A stretch of 59,252 bases of DNA from positions 1 to 59,252 of the forward strand of contig WTCE01000071.1 of the NCBI GenBank assembly GCA_013138735.1. Direction: 5' to 3'. Origin of the DNA: Crocinitomix sp. Lineage in GTDB: Bacteria > Bacteroidota > Bacteroidia > Flavobacteriales_D > Crocinitomicaceae. The position numbers were made by a program, and so were the translations under genes. Positions 34,491-42,822 of this stretch are shown one piece after another. The notes under the pieces were generated by a model. It was not told where the DNA came from and searched no databases. It saw only the letters and a program-made list of their open reading frames with translations. The stretch's first letter is position 1, and every line of letters begins with the position of its first letter.

Positions 34491-35324
34491 ATGTTCACAA
34501 CAACTTTGTTTCGAAATTTGTCCCCCTTTTTATTCACCTTACTACTTGTATTAAGTAGTTGTGGAGGGAAAAAAGAAAAAAAAGATTGGATTGAAGATTT
34601 AGGAAATTCGCAAAATAATTCGGTGCCAACTGCAGCAACTAGTGTTCCTAATTTGGTAGGAGATTGGATTCAGGTAAAAATGGAGTTTTCATCTCCGTTT
34701 AATGGTACTGAGGTAGCCAACGTTGATTTTGAAAATCAGGTAATTTGGTCATTTAGCAAAGATAGTATTCAAATATTTGAGTATCCCCAATTCGAAACTG
34801 CACATGGGCCATATAGTTGTAAGGATAACACGGTTTCCTTTAAACAAACGAATGATGCGCCGGTTGAAGTGGTGAACGTTTTTGAACAATTTGGTGATAC
34901 CATAAAGTTTACAAACACGCAAGGACCAATTACAAATTACATTTACTTTGTCCCCTTCCAAGCTGGAGATGAATTAAACATTCTAAAGCAAAGCCACGTC
35001 AATTGGAGCATTGTTTTTCAGGAAGATTGGGAGTTTTTTAATGTGCGCCAATTACCAGGTTTTGAAGCGGTGGAATTTGATGAGTTTACACCTCCGTCTA
35101 AATTTACGAGTGCTACACTTAGCGCTAAAAAGTTTGATAACCATGGTGCGGTGATTAACTATCAGGCACCTGAAGGAGATTATGATTTGAAGTTTATAGA
35201 GTTTCACGAATGGTTGGATACCTTTTATTTTTCGTTAGAAGTAATTCATGAAAATGAATCCGTAAATAAAGCCTTGCAATATTATCGATTGGGCGATATC
35301 CCTAAACCTTTTAACTCTTATTAG
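34491..35324 (+). CDS. Lipoprotein, unknown
   Basis: 277 residues. Lipobox LVLSSCGGKKEKK (Cys24), then a short linker and a lipocalin-like beta domain (VGDWIQVKMEFSSPFNGTEV, WSFSKDSIQIFEYPQ, CKDNTVSFKQ). The C-terminal half is beta-rich with aromatic strands. No active-site motif. Its stop overlaps the end of a minus-strand gene relic. Confidence 0.7.
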   Translation: MFTTTLFRNLSPFLFTLLLVLSSCGGKKEKKDWIEDLGNSQNNSVPTAATSVPNLVGDWIQVKMEFSSPFNGTEVANVDFENQVIWSFSKDSIQIFEYPQFETAHGPYSCKDNTVSFKQTNDAPVEVVNVFEQFGDTIKFTNTQGPITNYIYFVPFQAGDELNILKQSHVNWSIVFQEDWEFFNVRQLPGFEAVEFDEFTPPSKFTSATLSAKKFDNHGAVINYQAPEGDYDLKFIEFHEWLDTFYFSLEVIHENESVNKALQYYRLGDIPKPFNSY

Positions 35325-35509
35325 AATTTACCGATAAAAAGGACTTCTGAATTGTATGGGAAGCTTTTCATTCCGAAACGTCCACTCAGTATCTGATCAT
35401 CTTTTACACTAAAAGTAGGTTCAAATTTCAGCCATGCAGCTAAGGTGCTTTTGTGATTGATTTTTCCATAATATTGTTTTGTTGGTGTAAAGTCGCAGCA
35501 ATAATAGCG
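35321..35509 (-). pseudogene. C-terminal remnant of a minus-strand gene
   Basis: A 62-codon open frame ends with a TAA at 35321-35323 and has no usable start; upstream of 35545 it runs into a stop. Its sequence looks protein-like: RYYCCDFTPTKQYYGKINHK, then STLAAWLKFEPTFSVKD, then FGMKSFPYNSEVLFIGKF. The aromatic, alternating pattern ending in Phe suggests an envelope or beta-barrel protein. Likely the tail of a gene deleted here. Confidence 0.45.
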
Positions 35510-35670
35510 GGTTAATAAATTGAATAATATCAGACCATTTATGATTTACGAAATTGGCAAATCATCCATTAATAAATAAAACTGGGCTGTTCATAAGGTT
35601 TTTATTCTCTCATTGCAAACATCCGCTTTATTTGTATCAAAGTTTTAACACAAACAAATAAATAGACAAA
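35325..35670. other. Gene-free spacer with relic and promoter region
   Basis: 346 bases. The first 185 contain the minus-strand relic. The rest is AT-rich leader of the 35671 gene; no clean TAnnTTTG was found. Nothing else is visible. Confidence 0.3.
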
Positions 35671-36660
35671 ATGAGAAAATTATTATTAGTAGCAATTGCG
35701 TTGTTATCAGTTTCAACAAGCGTAAAGGCACAAGATTCTTTTTATGAAGGAGTTTTAAAATTTGATGGAGTTGAATTTCAAGAAATTTATACCCTAGAAA
35801 ACGTTGTAGATAAGGAAGGGTATTATAGACCAGGAAGTCTCGGTCGTACAGTTACTTTTAAAGTTAAAAAAACAAAAAAAGGAAATTTTTGTGCTGTTTC
35901 AGCATTTGAGAAAGATGGAGATTCTAGAGGGTTTGTGATTACAGATCAAATAACAGATTATAACACATTTAGTTATGCTTACCCGGGTGTTGTTGTTCAT
36001 AAATACACTGGTAAAGGGTATGTTTTTATAGATAGCATGTTGATCACTTTAGAAGGGGTTACTAGAGATGGTTTATCGTACAAAAATATTGGGCGAATTT
36101 ATTGGGTTAAGCTAACCGAAGCCGAGATTGCAGCAGATGCAGAAGCAAAGGAAGCAGCAAAGGCGAAAATGACAATGAAAGAGAAAGTGGCAGCTGCAAA
36201 AAACGTTGTTAAAAATGGAATTAAAGGTAATGTTCGTTATGAGAAAGTTGTGAATACGAATATGGATGAGTTGATAAAAAATTATCTCAAAACAATGAAT
36301 GACAAACATCTTGCAGGAGATAAGGCAAAAGAAGCAGCTATAAAAGCAGATATAAAAATGGAACAAGATGCATTTTTAAAGGATAGACAAAAGGATTCTA
36401 GAGAGTATGCAGATAAATTGAATGCTCAAAAAGATGGTGGAGATACTAAGTTTACAATAAAAAATAATTCGAGTGAAAGGATTTATGTTATGACTGAAAT
36501 GGGAAGCAGCAGTTGGATTTCAGCTGGTGGTTCTTCAACTTATCCGTGTGGTAACAAAATGTACCATTGTTCAATGGACGCTCACAACACTTATAATGTT
36601 AAAGGAGCATTAATTGCTGATGGGAAAACGGCTTGTGGAAAAACAGTGAACGTTGAATAA
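35671..36660 (+). CDS. Secreted protein with Ala/Lys-rich helical middle, unknown
   Basis: 329 residues with signal peptide ending SVKAQ. The N-terminal beta part (about 22-145) has GVLKFDGVEFQEIYTLENVV. A helical, Ala/Lys-rich middle follows (about 150-245, EAKEAAKAKMTMKEKVAAAK). The C-terminal domain (about 255-329) has FTIKNNSSERIYVMTEMGSSSW and three Cys (PCGNKMYHCS, TACGKTV), perhaps a small disulfide-bonded beta fold. No family recognised. A clear terminator follows at 36682. Confidence 0.7.
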   Translation: MRKLLLVAIALLSVSTSVKAQDSFYEGVLKFDGVEFQEIYTLENVVDKEGYYRPGSLGRTVTFKVKKTKKGNFCAVSAFEKDGDSRGFVITDQITDYNTFSYAYPGVVVHKYTGKGYVFIDSMLITLEGVTRDGLSYKNIGRIYWVKLTEAEIAADAEAKEAAKAKMTMKEKVAAAKNVVKNGIKGNVRYEKVVNTNMDELIKNYLKTMNDKHLAGDKAKEAAIKADIKMEQDAFLKDRQKDSREYADKLNAQKDGGDTKFTIKNNSSERIYVMTEMGSSSWISAGGSSTYPCGNKMYHCSMDAHNTYNVKGALIADGKTACGKTVNVE

Positions 36661-36681
36661 AAAATGTTTAATTATTTTAAT

Positions 36682-36713
36682 AAAAGCCGATCTTAGAAAT
36701 AAGTTCGGCTTTT
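36682..36713 (+). terminator. Intrinsic terminator
   Basis: Arms AAAAGCCGA (36682-36690) and TCGGCTTTT (36705-36713) follow the gene's stop by 22 bases. The symmetrical A/T tails could work in both directions. Confidence 0.75.
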
Positions 36714-36769
36714 ATATTTTATCACTATTTTGATAGGAATGCGAGTTCATTTTTAAAAACAGCACAAAA

Positions 36770-36798
36770 AAAGCGCCTTAACATAATTAAGGCGCTTT
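36770..36798 (-). terminator. Intrinsic terminator of the peptidase gene
   Basis: Arms AAAGCGCCTTAA (36770-36781) and TTAAGGCGCTTT (36787-36798), with seven T after the stem on the minus strand. It lies 21 bases after the stop of the 36819 gene. The core AAAGCGCCTT/AAGGCGCTTT is shared with 48200-48232. Confidence 0.85.
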
Positions 36799-36818
36799 AC
36801 TGTAATGTATTTCTCTAT

Positions 36819-37535
36819 CTACCTTCTATTCAGTAAAATAATGATATAATAAACAAGTGTTGCAACTGCTGCTAATGCGGCAACCACATAAGTCATAGCG
36901 GCCCATTTAAGCGCGTCCTTGGCGCCATCATATTCATCTGTGGTGACAATACCATTATTGTTTATCCACGCCAAGGCGCGTTTACTAGCGTCAAATTCAA
37001 CTGGGAGTGTAACCAATGCGAATAAAGTAATTGCGCCTTGTGCAGCAATAATTATATAAATCATATACGGTGCAATTCCACCGAGTATACCACCCAAAAA
37101 TATCATTCCAATTACCACAATATTCAAAACCTTGCCACTTGCATTTTGGATTGGTACCAGTTTTGAACGAAGATTTAAAGGTTTATAAGCCTGTGCATGT
37201 TGCACGGCATGGCCGCATTCGTGTGCCGCAACGGCAACTGCTGCAGCATTGGCTTTATTATAAACTGCCTCACTCAAATTTACCGTTTTATGAATCGGGT
37301 GGTAATGATCTGTCAATTGACCTTTTACGGCAATTACTTTTACATCATAAATGCCATTGTCCTTTAGCATGCGTTCCGCAACTTCTCTTCCGGTCATGCC
37401 ATTGGCCATGTGAACTTTTGAATACTTGGCAAATTTCCGCTTGAGCATAGTTCCAACTAACCAACTGATGAGCATAAAAACCCCACCAATAATCATTGGC
37501 CCCAAATAGTAAGTCATCATTCCTTCTCCCTGCAT
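36819..37535 (-). CDS. Membrane zinc metallopeptidase, YugP family
   Basis: 238 residues. The HEXXH zinc motif HECGH is at 105-109 (AVAAHECGHAVQHAQAY). Membrane helices are at about 7-30, 133-155, 158-178 and 210-233, as in Zn_peptidase_2 (YugP-like). DYHPIHKTVNLSEAVYN-type sequence (here DHYHPIHKTVNLSEAVYNK) precedes the active site. It probably cleaves membrane proteins; substrates are not known. It lies 24 bases after the BI-1 gene on the same strand and ends at a strong terminator, suggesting a two-gene operon. Confidence 0.93.
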   Translation of the reverse strand: MQGEGMMTYYLGPMIIGGVFMLISWLVGTMLKRKFAKYSKVHMANGMTGREVAERMLKDNGIYDVKVIAVKGQLTDHYHPIHKTVNLSEAVYNKANAAAVAVAAHECGHAVQHAQAYKPLNLRSKLVPIQNASGKVLNIVVIGMIFLGGILGGIAPYMIYIIIAAQGAITLFALVTLPVEFDASKRALAWINNNGIVTTDEYDGAKDALKWAAMTYVVAALAAVATLVYYIIILLNRR

Positions 37536-37559
37536 AATTGTCTTTCTTTATATAGTGGT

Positions 37560-38276
37560 TTATCCTCTGTTTCCTACAAAGCGAAGAATAGACATGAATA
37601 AGTTAATGAATAAGATATAGAGAATTAATCCTCCCAATAATTCTTGCTTTTTGCGATCTTCTCCAACCATTCCAGGATCACCAGCAATTTTTTTCATCTC
37701 TTGCATTTTATAGGCCGTTAGTCCAGTAAATACAATTAGACCTAAGAAAGAGATGATATAACTAATCATTTCACTCCCCATTAACATGTTTGCAATACCG
37801 GCAATGAACATTCCTATAAAAACCATATACAATAAACTTCCCATTTTACTTAAATCTGTTTTGGTATAATAACCCAGTAGGGCCATTGATCCAAAAGCAC
37901 CCGCAGTAACAAAAAACGTAAGGAAAATTGAAGCAGAGGTATAGATCATAAATATGAACGCCAAACTTATCCCAATCAAAACGGAGTAAAGTAAAAAGAG
38001 TCCGAGCGTTGTTGAATAGGATAGTTTCTGTATTCTAAACTGAATTAATAAAACCAATCCAACTGGCGCGAACATAGTAATATAGAAAAGTGGAGATAAT
38101 CCAGTTTCCGTAAACATCATTTCTATATACCAACCTTGTCCTGAAGCGTACCAAGAAATAAATCCTGAAACTGCTAAGGCCAAAAACATATATTTATAGA
38201 CATTGGCGAAAAAAGTACGAGATAATTCTCCAATTTTTGATTCGCTATCAAGGACTTCGTAATTGTTGTATTCCAT
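37560..38276 (-). CDS. Bax inhibitor-1/YccA family membrane protein
   Basis: 238 residues, seven hydrophobic segments after a polar N-terminus (ESKIGELSRTFFANVYKYMFLAL). Family marks: SFLGLIVFTGLTAYKMQEMKKIA near 180-205 and FINLFMSILRFVG at the C-terminus. BI-1/YccA proteins act as pH-sensitive calcium leak channels or modulate FtsH in bacteria. First gene of an operon with the YugP-like peptidase, which suggests joint membrane-protein quality control. A minus-strand TAAATTTG at 38296-38303 is a possible -7 element. Confidence 0.93.
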   Translation of the reverse strand: MEYNNYEVLDSESKIGELSRTFFANVYKYMFLALAVSGFISWYASGQGWYIEMMFTETGLSPLFYITMFAPVGLVLLIQFRIQKLSYSTTLGLFLLYSVLIGISLAFIFMIYTSASIFLTFFVTAGAFGSMALLGYYTKTDLSKMGSLLYMVFIGMFIAGIANMLMGSEMISYIISFLGLIVFTGLTAYKMQEMKKIAGDPGMVGEDRKKQELLGGLILYILFINLFMSILRFVGNRG

Positions 38277-38295
38277 TTTAATTTATTTTATATAT

Positions 38296-38303
38296 CAAAT
38301 TTA
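38296..38303 (-). promoter_or_regulatory. -7 element for the BI-1/peptidase operon
   Basis: Minus-strand TAAATTTG fits TAnnTTTG, 19 bases before the ATG at 38276. The -33 partner is not evident. Confidence 0.35.
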
Positions 38304-38394
38304 ATAAAAATATAGTTCTAATTTTGTTATTTATTTGAGAACAATAACCCTACCATTGGGGTTTTACTGACATTTTGGCTTAAAAAAAACAACT

Positions 38395-39360
38395 ATGATA
38401 GTAGTAACAGGTGCAGCAGGTTTCATTTCGTCATGTTTGGTTGCAGAACTGAACGAACTTGGACGGCAAGATATTGTGGTGGTGGATGACTTTTCGAGAG
38501 AAGATAAAGTCAATAACTTAGTAGGGAAATCAATCCTTGCAAAAATACCACGAACTGACTTTTTTGCATGGGCAAATGATTTTGCAGGTGAAATAGATTT
38601 TATTTTTCACCTAGGTGCACGTACAGATACAACAGAGTTTGATAAGACTATTTTTGACGAATTAAACGTGGCTTATTCGCAGGATATGTGGAATTTTTGT
38701 GCAGATCACAACATTCCTCTCGTTTATGCCAGTAGCGGAGCTACTTATGGAATAGGAGAAAATGGCTACTCTGATAGTCATGATATTTTGGATCAATTAA
38801 AACCCTTAAATCCATATGGCGATTCTAAAAATGAATTTGACAAGTGGGCGATAAAACAGGAAAAAACTCCTCCATTTTGGGCAGGATTAAAGTTCTTTAA
38901 TGTTTATGGACCAAACGAGTATCATAAAGGCAGAATGGCGTCCGTAATTATGCATGCGTTTAATCAAATCACTGCTTCTGGTGCAATGAAATTATTTGCC
39001 TCGCATAATCCAGATTACAAAGACGGGGAACAACTCCGCGATTTTGTTTATGTGAAAGATGTGGTGAGCGTTTGTACCTTTTTAATGCAAGAAAAACCAA
39101 CAAGTGGACTCTATAATTTAGGAACAGGAACGGCCAGGACATTTTTAGATTTAACAAAAGCAACGTTCAATGCAATGGGTGTTTCAGAAAACATTTCATT
39201 TGTTCCTACCCCAGAAGATATTCGAGATAAATATCAATATTTTACCGAGGCAGATATTACAAAACTAAAGTCCGCTGGATATACGAAACCGTTTTATACA
39301 TTAGAAGAAGGCGTGAGTGATTACGTTAAAAATTACCTAACAGACCGTAATTATTATTAA
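38395..39360 (+). CDS. rfaD: ADP-L-glycero-D-manno-heptose 6-epimerase
   Basis: 321 residues. Rossmann start MIVVTGAAGFISS, then FHLGARTDTTEFD, SSGATYG, the catalytic Y in NPYGDSKNEFDKW, FFNVYGPNEYHKGRMASV, GEQLRDFVYVKDVV and KYQYFTEADITKL, all diagnostic of RfaD/HldD. It epimerises ADP-heptose for the lipopolysaccharide inner core. The third glycine of GxxGxxG is Ser (GFIS, codon tcg). An HTH gene follows after 9 bases. Confidence 0.95.
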   Translation: MIVVTGAAGFISSCLVAELNELGRQDIVVVDDFSREDKVNNLVGKSILAKIPRTDFFAWANDFAGEIDFIFHLGARTDTTEFDKTIFDELNVAYSQDMWNFCADHNIPLVYASSGATYGIGENGYSDSHDILDQLKPLNPYGDSKNEFDKWAIKQEKTPPFWAGLKFFNVYGPNEYHKGRMASVIMHAFNQITASGAMKLFASHNPDYKDGEQLRDFVYVKDVVSVCTFLMQEKPTSGLYNLGTGTARTFLDLTKATFNAMGVSENISFVPTPEDIRDKYQYFTEADITKLKSAGYTKPFYTLEEGVSDYVKNYLTDRNYY

Positions 39361-39369
39361 ATTACGGAT

Positions 39370-40392
39370 ATGGACGTAAACCAGGATATTCAACAACGTA
39401 TTTTTGAATCGATTAAGCAACAATTGCCCAAAGATGAAAAAATCGCAGTCGTTTTAATGAATACACTTTTTTTGAGTCAAGATGCGGTGTATAGACGATT
39501 GCGCGGAGATGTTCCACTCAGTATTTACGAAACCAAAACTTTGTGCGAGGCTTATAATATTTCATTTGATGAAATTGATGCCTATAAAAAAGGATCGGTT
39601 AACTTTTCGTACATGCCGTTGGATCGTATTGGTTGGAATTTTGAAACTTGGATTACGGGCTTAAGAGATGCTTTAAAGCAAATCAAAGAGATGGAGGATA
39701 CAAGTATGGTTATGAGTGTGAATGATACGCCCATTTTCCAGCTTTTTAACCTGCCACATTTAACACGCTTTAAGTTTTTCTTTTGGGCAAAAACCTATTT
39801 GAAAATTCCCGCTTACGAACATGAATTATTCAAACGCGAAAAGATTGATAAGAAAGTGTTGATGATAGGAATTGAAGCACACAATATTTACAATTCAATT
39901 CCGAGTACTGAAATATATTCATTAGAAACATTGCGTGGGACTTTACGTCAGATTCAATATTACTTTGAAGCACGTTTATTCGAAGATCCAGCTTATACGC
40001 TTGAATTAATTGACAATTTAATGGAATTAATGGGCCATTTAAAAGCCCAAGCCGAGATTGGTAGAAAGTTTGCCTTCCGCAATGAACCGCCTTCTGCCGG
40101 AAACGAATTGCACATGTATTTTAACGAGACGTTTATTTCAGACAATACCTATCTCGTTAAGTCGAATTCAGGTTCAGCGGTCTTCTTCTCACATAATATC
40201 ATGAATTATTTGAATACTACTGATCCTTATTATATCAAAGAATCAGAATTTGTATTGGATAATTTACTGCAAAATTCCAACCTCATTTCAGAAGTGAATG
40301 CGAAAGATCGCAATCGTTTCTTTTCAGAAATTGAACAGAATGTGCGCAACTTTAGAAAAAAGGTTGAGTTGGAATTGGAGCAAATGGGCTAA
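39370..40392 (+). CDS. HTH protein with large C-terminal domain, Bacteroidota regulator-like
   Basis: 340 residues. Residues about 25-70 hold a Cro/CI-like HTH (LFLSQDAVYRRLRGDVPLSIYETKTLCEAYNISFDEI). The C-terminal 260 residues are helical with WITGLRDALKQIKEMEDTSMVMSVND and FFFWAKTYLKIPAYEHELF; such proteins are common in Bacteroidota as putative BetR-like regulators. Target genes unknown. It follows rfaD by 9 bases and probably shares its transcript. Confidence 0.75.
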   Translation: MDVNQDIQQRIFESIKQQLPKDEKIAVVLMNTLFLSQDAVYRRLRGDVPLSIYETKTLCEAYNISFDEIDAYKKGSVNFSYMPLDRIGWNFETWITGLRDALKQIKEMEDTSMVMSVNDTPIFQLFNLPHLTRFKFFFWAKTYLKIPAYEHELFKREKIDKKVLMIGIEAHNIYNSIPSTEIYSLETLRGTLRQIQYYFEARLFEDPAYTLELIDNLMELMGHLKAQAEIGRKFAFRNEPPSAGNELHMYFNETFISDNTYLVKSNSGSAVFFSHNIMNYLNTTDPYYIKESEFVLDNLLQNSNLISEVNAKDRNRFFSEIEQNVRNFRKKVELELEQMG

Positions 40393-40794
40393 GGTTTCCG
40401 GTCCTTTTTAAGCAAAAAAAATCAGCAGAGAATCTGCCAAGTCAGCGTCGTCTGTGTTCCGTTAACTGAAGTTCAATGCTTAGTTAATAGACCTTCACAG
40501 GTCCTGATAGCGATCGGGGATGCAATCCTACGACTGCAAGAATGCACCAAGAAAATTGCATGATAACGATTCGAATTACACTAAGTTTACTCTTAAACAC
40601 GAGTGTATTTATCGCAGGATTGCAAATCCAGCGAAACTGTATGTAATCCTTGTTGGATCCAAAAAAAAATCTGCGGTAATCTGCCAAATCAGCGTCATCT
40701 GCGTTCCGTTGACTAGCTTTTATTTTACAGTTTAGAAGGTTCCGAACACATGTGATTTGCAATCCAGCCAAGCGGTGCCATCTACTTAATTCAG
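40393..40794. repeat. Gene-free stretch with a 55-base direct repeat
   Basis: Copy 1 (40414-40468) and copy 2 (40661-40714) both read A8, TC(A/T)GC, then AATCTGCCAA(G/A)TCAGCGTC and (G/A)TCTG(T/C)GTTCCGTT(A/G)ACT. Between them TGCAATCCT (40519-40527) pairs with AGGATTGCA (40615-40623), and GATTTGCAATCCAGC near 40752 inverts the latter again. The unit resembles the dispersed ATCTGCG-type intergenic repeats seen in several genomes. No gene is visible. Confidence 0.6.
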
Positions 40795-42513
40795 CTAAAA
40801 ACTAGGAGCAGAAATCGTTCGATACTTCTTCACACGAATCGTTTTATTCTTTGGATACTTAATCGTAAATGAAATTTGATACGATTTAGATTCACCCGGT
40901 TTCAAATTTAATAACCACGTTAATTTACCGGTCGTTTCGTTATAAGTCGCAGCAGATGTTTCATTAATCGTGATGGAAATGTCACTGTCTTGCGAAATTG
41001 GAATTTGATCATACAAACTCAACCTTACTGGAATATCACGATTGTTTTTGGCAATAATCTTATAAGTATAATTGTCTTTTCTATTGCTTCCAATTACTTT
41101 TTTATCACTGAATTCTTGCACTAATTTTCTAGAAACAGGAATCTTTGTATCTCGTCCAAATGACAAGCGAAGCGTATCTGCAACATTGCTCGTGTTAATA
41201 TATGATTGCCCCACAAAAGCTTCAGAAAAATAAACCTGAGTTGGTCCAGGAACTAAATCTAAACTTTCCCAACCAACGATATTAGCCAATAAAAAGGCAT
41301 CTTTATCCAATTTTGGAACGGCCTTATGCGAGAATGTGGCGTCTAAGCTATGTTCAGTTATATCTACCAAATAAGGTTTTGCATCACTTGGAATGTAGTA
41401 TTTTTTTTCAATTTCAAATGTGGTGGATAATTGTGAAACTTCAATATTTGTGAATTTAATATTATCCTCAGGATTGGCAGCTGAACTTTGACTTTGTTCA
41501 TAGTTAAAAGTATCAGTCGCGTAGAGACCGTCTAAATTCTGGTTTATTTGTGGAGCTGAGTTCCAGTTTTGATAGTACTTAGTATAGGCACGATTGCTTG
41601 GCACAACATATTCATTTCCTTTAAACGAATCATCAGTTTGATTCATCAATGAGCTATAATTCAAATACCAAGGTGATAATTCTGGAGCAGAAGCTGAAAG
41701 ATTCGGATCAGATGTTGATAAAGACAAGTTCACATCTGCCCAATCATTCCCTGTATTGTTGTAAACCTTTGCTTTATATTTTAATGATATTTTATCCTTT
41801 ATATTATCGGCACGTAAATCATAATTCGCTTGCCATCCACAATTTGAGACCATGTATTTGAGATCTATCGCAGCGGTATGCGCTGACTCAGCATCAACAA
41901 TAACAACAATTTGATTGCTTTTTATCGTTTCCTTATAATTCAATTCAGTCAATTGATTTTGGTAGCGATATTTTAAGTTATTCTTTTTACGAATCCGCAA
42001 ATCATAAGAGGTCATGGTTTTATTGATTTCCATGATATGCTTGCGATAATAAACTGCCATTGCACTCAATTCTTCCACCGTAAGGTTTTGTGAATCTCCT
42101 TTAATGGATTTATTTTGCTCCAATAATTGGCGTTCAACTTGGTAAGCAGATTTTTCATTTTGCAAATCCACCACTTCGTCATTCAATAATTGAATGGAAT
42201 CTTTAATCGCTCTAATCCGCGGATTGCTTTCCGTCACACTTAAATAATCAATCTCCGAACTGACCGAAACCAAATTTAAAGCAGTCTCGCTAGAAAACTG
42301 AATGCTTTTATTATCAGCCACAGTACTAATTTGGGTAAAAATGAGTTTGTTTCGGCCCTTTTTCAAATTAACAGACGCTTTGCGGTGCACTTCACCACCC
42401 GTTAAAAAAACTGTTACCGCTTCAATGTCGCTACTAATTTTTGAAGTTTTAATTTCTTGCGCAAAACTGATGAAGTTGGCAGAAAATAAAAGGGAAAGGA
42501 GGATATATTTCAT
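40795..42513 (-). CDS. MuiA-like protein (DUF4140/DUF4139)
   Basis: 572 residues from ATG 42513 (MKYILLSLLFSANFISFAQ signal peptide); upstream in-frame ATGs at 42528 and 42540 are less likely. DUF4140 about 30-130 (VFLTGGEVHRKASVNLKKGRNKLIF), a coiled coil about 90-200, then DUF4139: LKYMVSNCGWQANYDLRADNIKDKISLKYKAKVYNNTGNDW, and a C-terminal IPVSRKLVQEFSDKK...YDQIPISQDSDI. Related to mucoidy inhibitor A; biochemical role unknown, probably envelope. Confidence 0.9.
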   Translation of the reverse strand: MKYILLSLLFSANFISFAQEIKTSKISSDIEAVTVFLTGGEVHRKASVNLKKGRNKLIFTQISTVADNKSIQFSSETALNLVSVSSEIDYLSVTESNPRIRAIKDSIQLLNDEVVDLQNEKSAYQVERQLLEQNKSIKGDSQNLTVEELSAMAVYYRKHIMEINKTMTSYDLRIRKKNNLKYRYQNQLTELNYKETIKSNQIVVIVDAESAHTAAIDLKYMVSNCGWQANYDLRADNIKDKISLKYKAKVYNNTGNDWADVNLSLSTSDPNLSASAPELSPWYLNYSSLMNQTDDSFKGNEYVVPSNRAYTKYYQNWNSAPQINQNLDGLYATDTFNYEQSQSSAANPEDNIKFTNIEVSQLSTTFEIEKKYYIPSDAKPYLVDITEHSLDATFSHKAVPKLDKDAFLLANIVGWESLDLVPGPTQVYFSEAFVGQSYINTSNVADTLRLSFGRDTKIPVSRKLVQEFSDKKVIGSNRKDNYTYKIIAKNNRDIPVRLSLYDQIPISQDSDISITINETSAATYNETTGKLTWLLNLKPGESKSYQISFTIKYPKNKTIRVKKYRTISAPSF

Positions 42514-42670
42514 TGGATTGATTTGCATATTAAAGATCATTTACTTCTCATCATCTTAAACAACGGACGAGCGCTAAAGTTACAAAGCAGTTTGGAATTA
42601 AAGGAGGAAGAATTAGTTTTCGTGGTTAAATGGAAGGTGAACGGGTGAATTGAGTGAGTCATTTCAATTA

Positions 42671-42813
42671 TCAATGTGCAATCTGTAATGTTCAATTGTC
42701 ATTTTTTCGACTATCAAACCTATCAAACCTATCAAACCTATCAAACCTATCAAATCATGAGATCATCAAACCATCAAACCATCAAAACCCCGTCAAACCG
42801 TATTGCACATTGA
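42671..42813. repeat. Octamer-family repeat locus D bounded by inverted repeats
   Basis: Bases 42711-42786 hold TATCAAACC units (9 bases) then CCATCAAA units, ending in AAAACCCCGTCAAACCGTAT. TCAATGTGCAAT (42671-42682) and ATTGCACATTGA (42802-42813) form a perfect 12-base inverted pair around the array. It fills most of the spacer from 42514 to 42822, which holds nothing else visible. Confidence 0.7.
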
Positions 42814-42822
42814 CCATTAACC

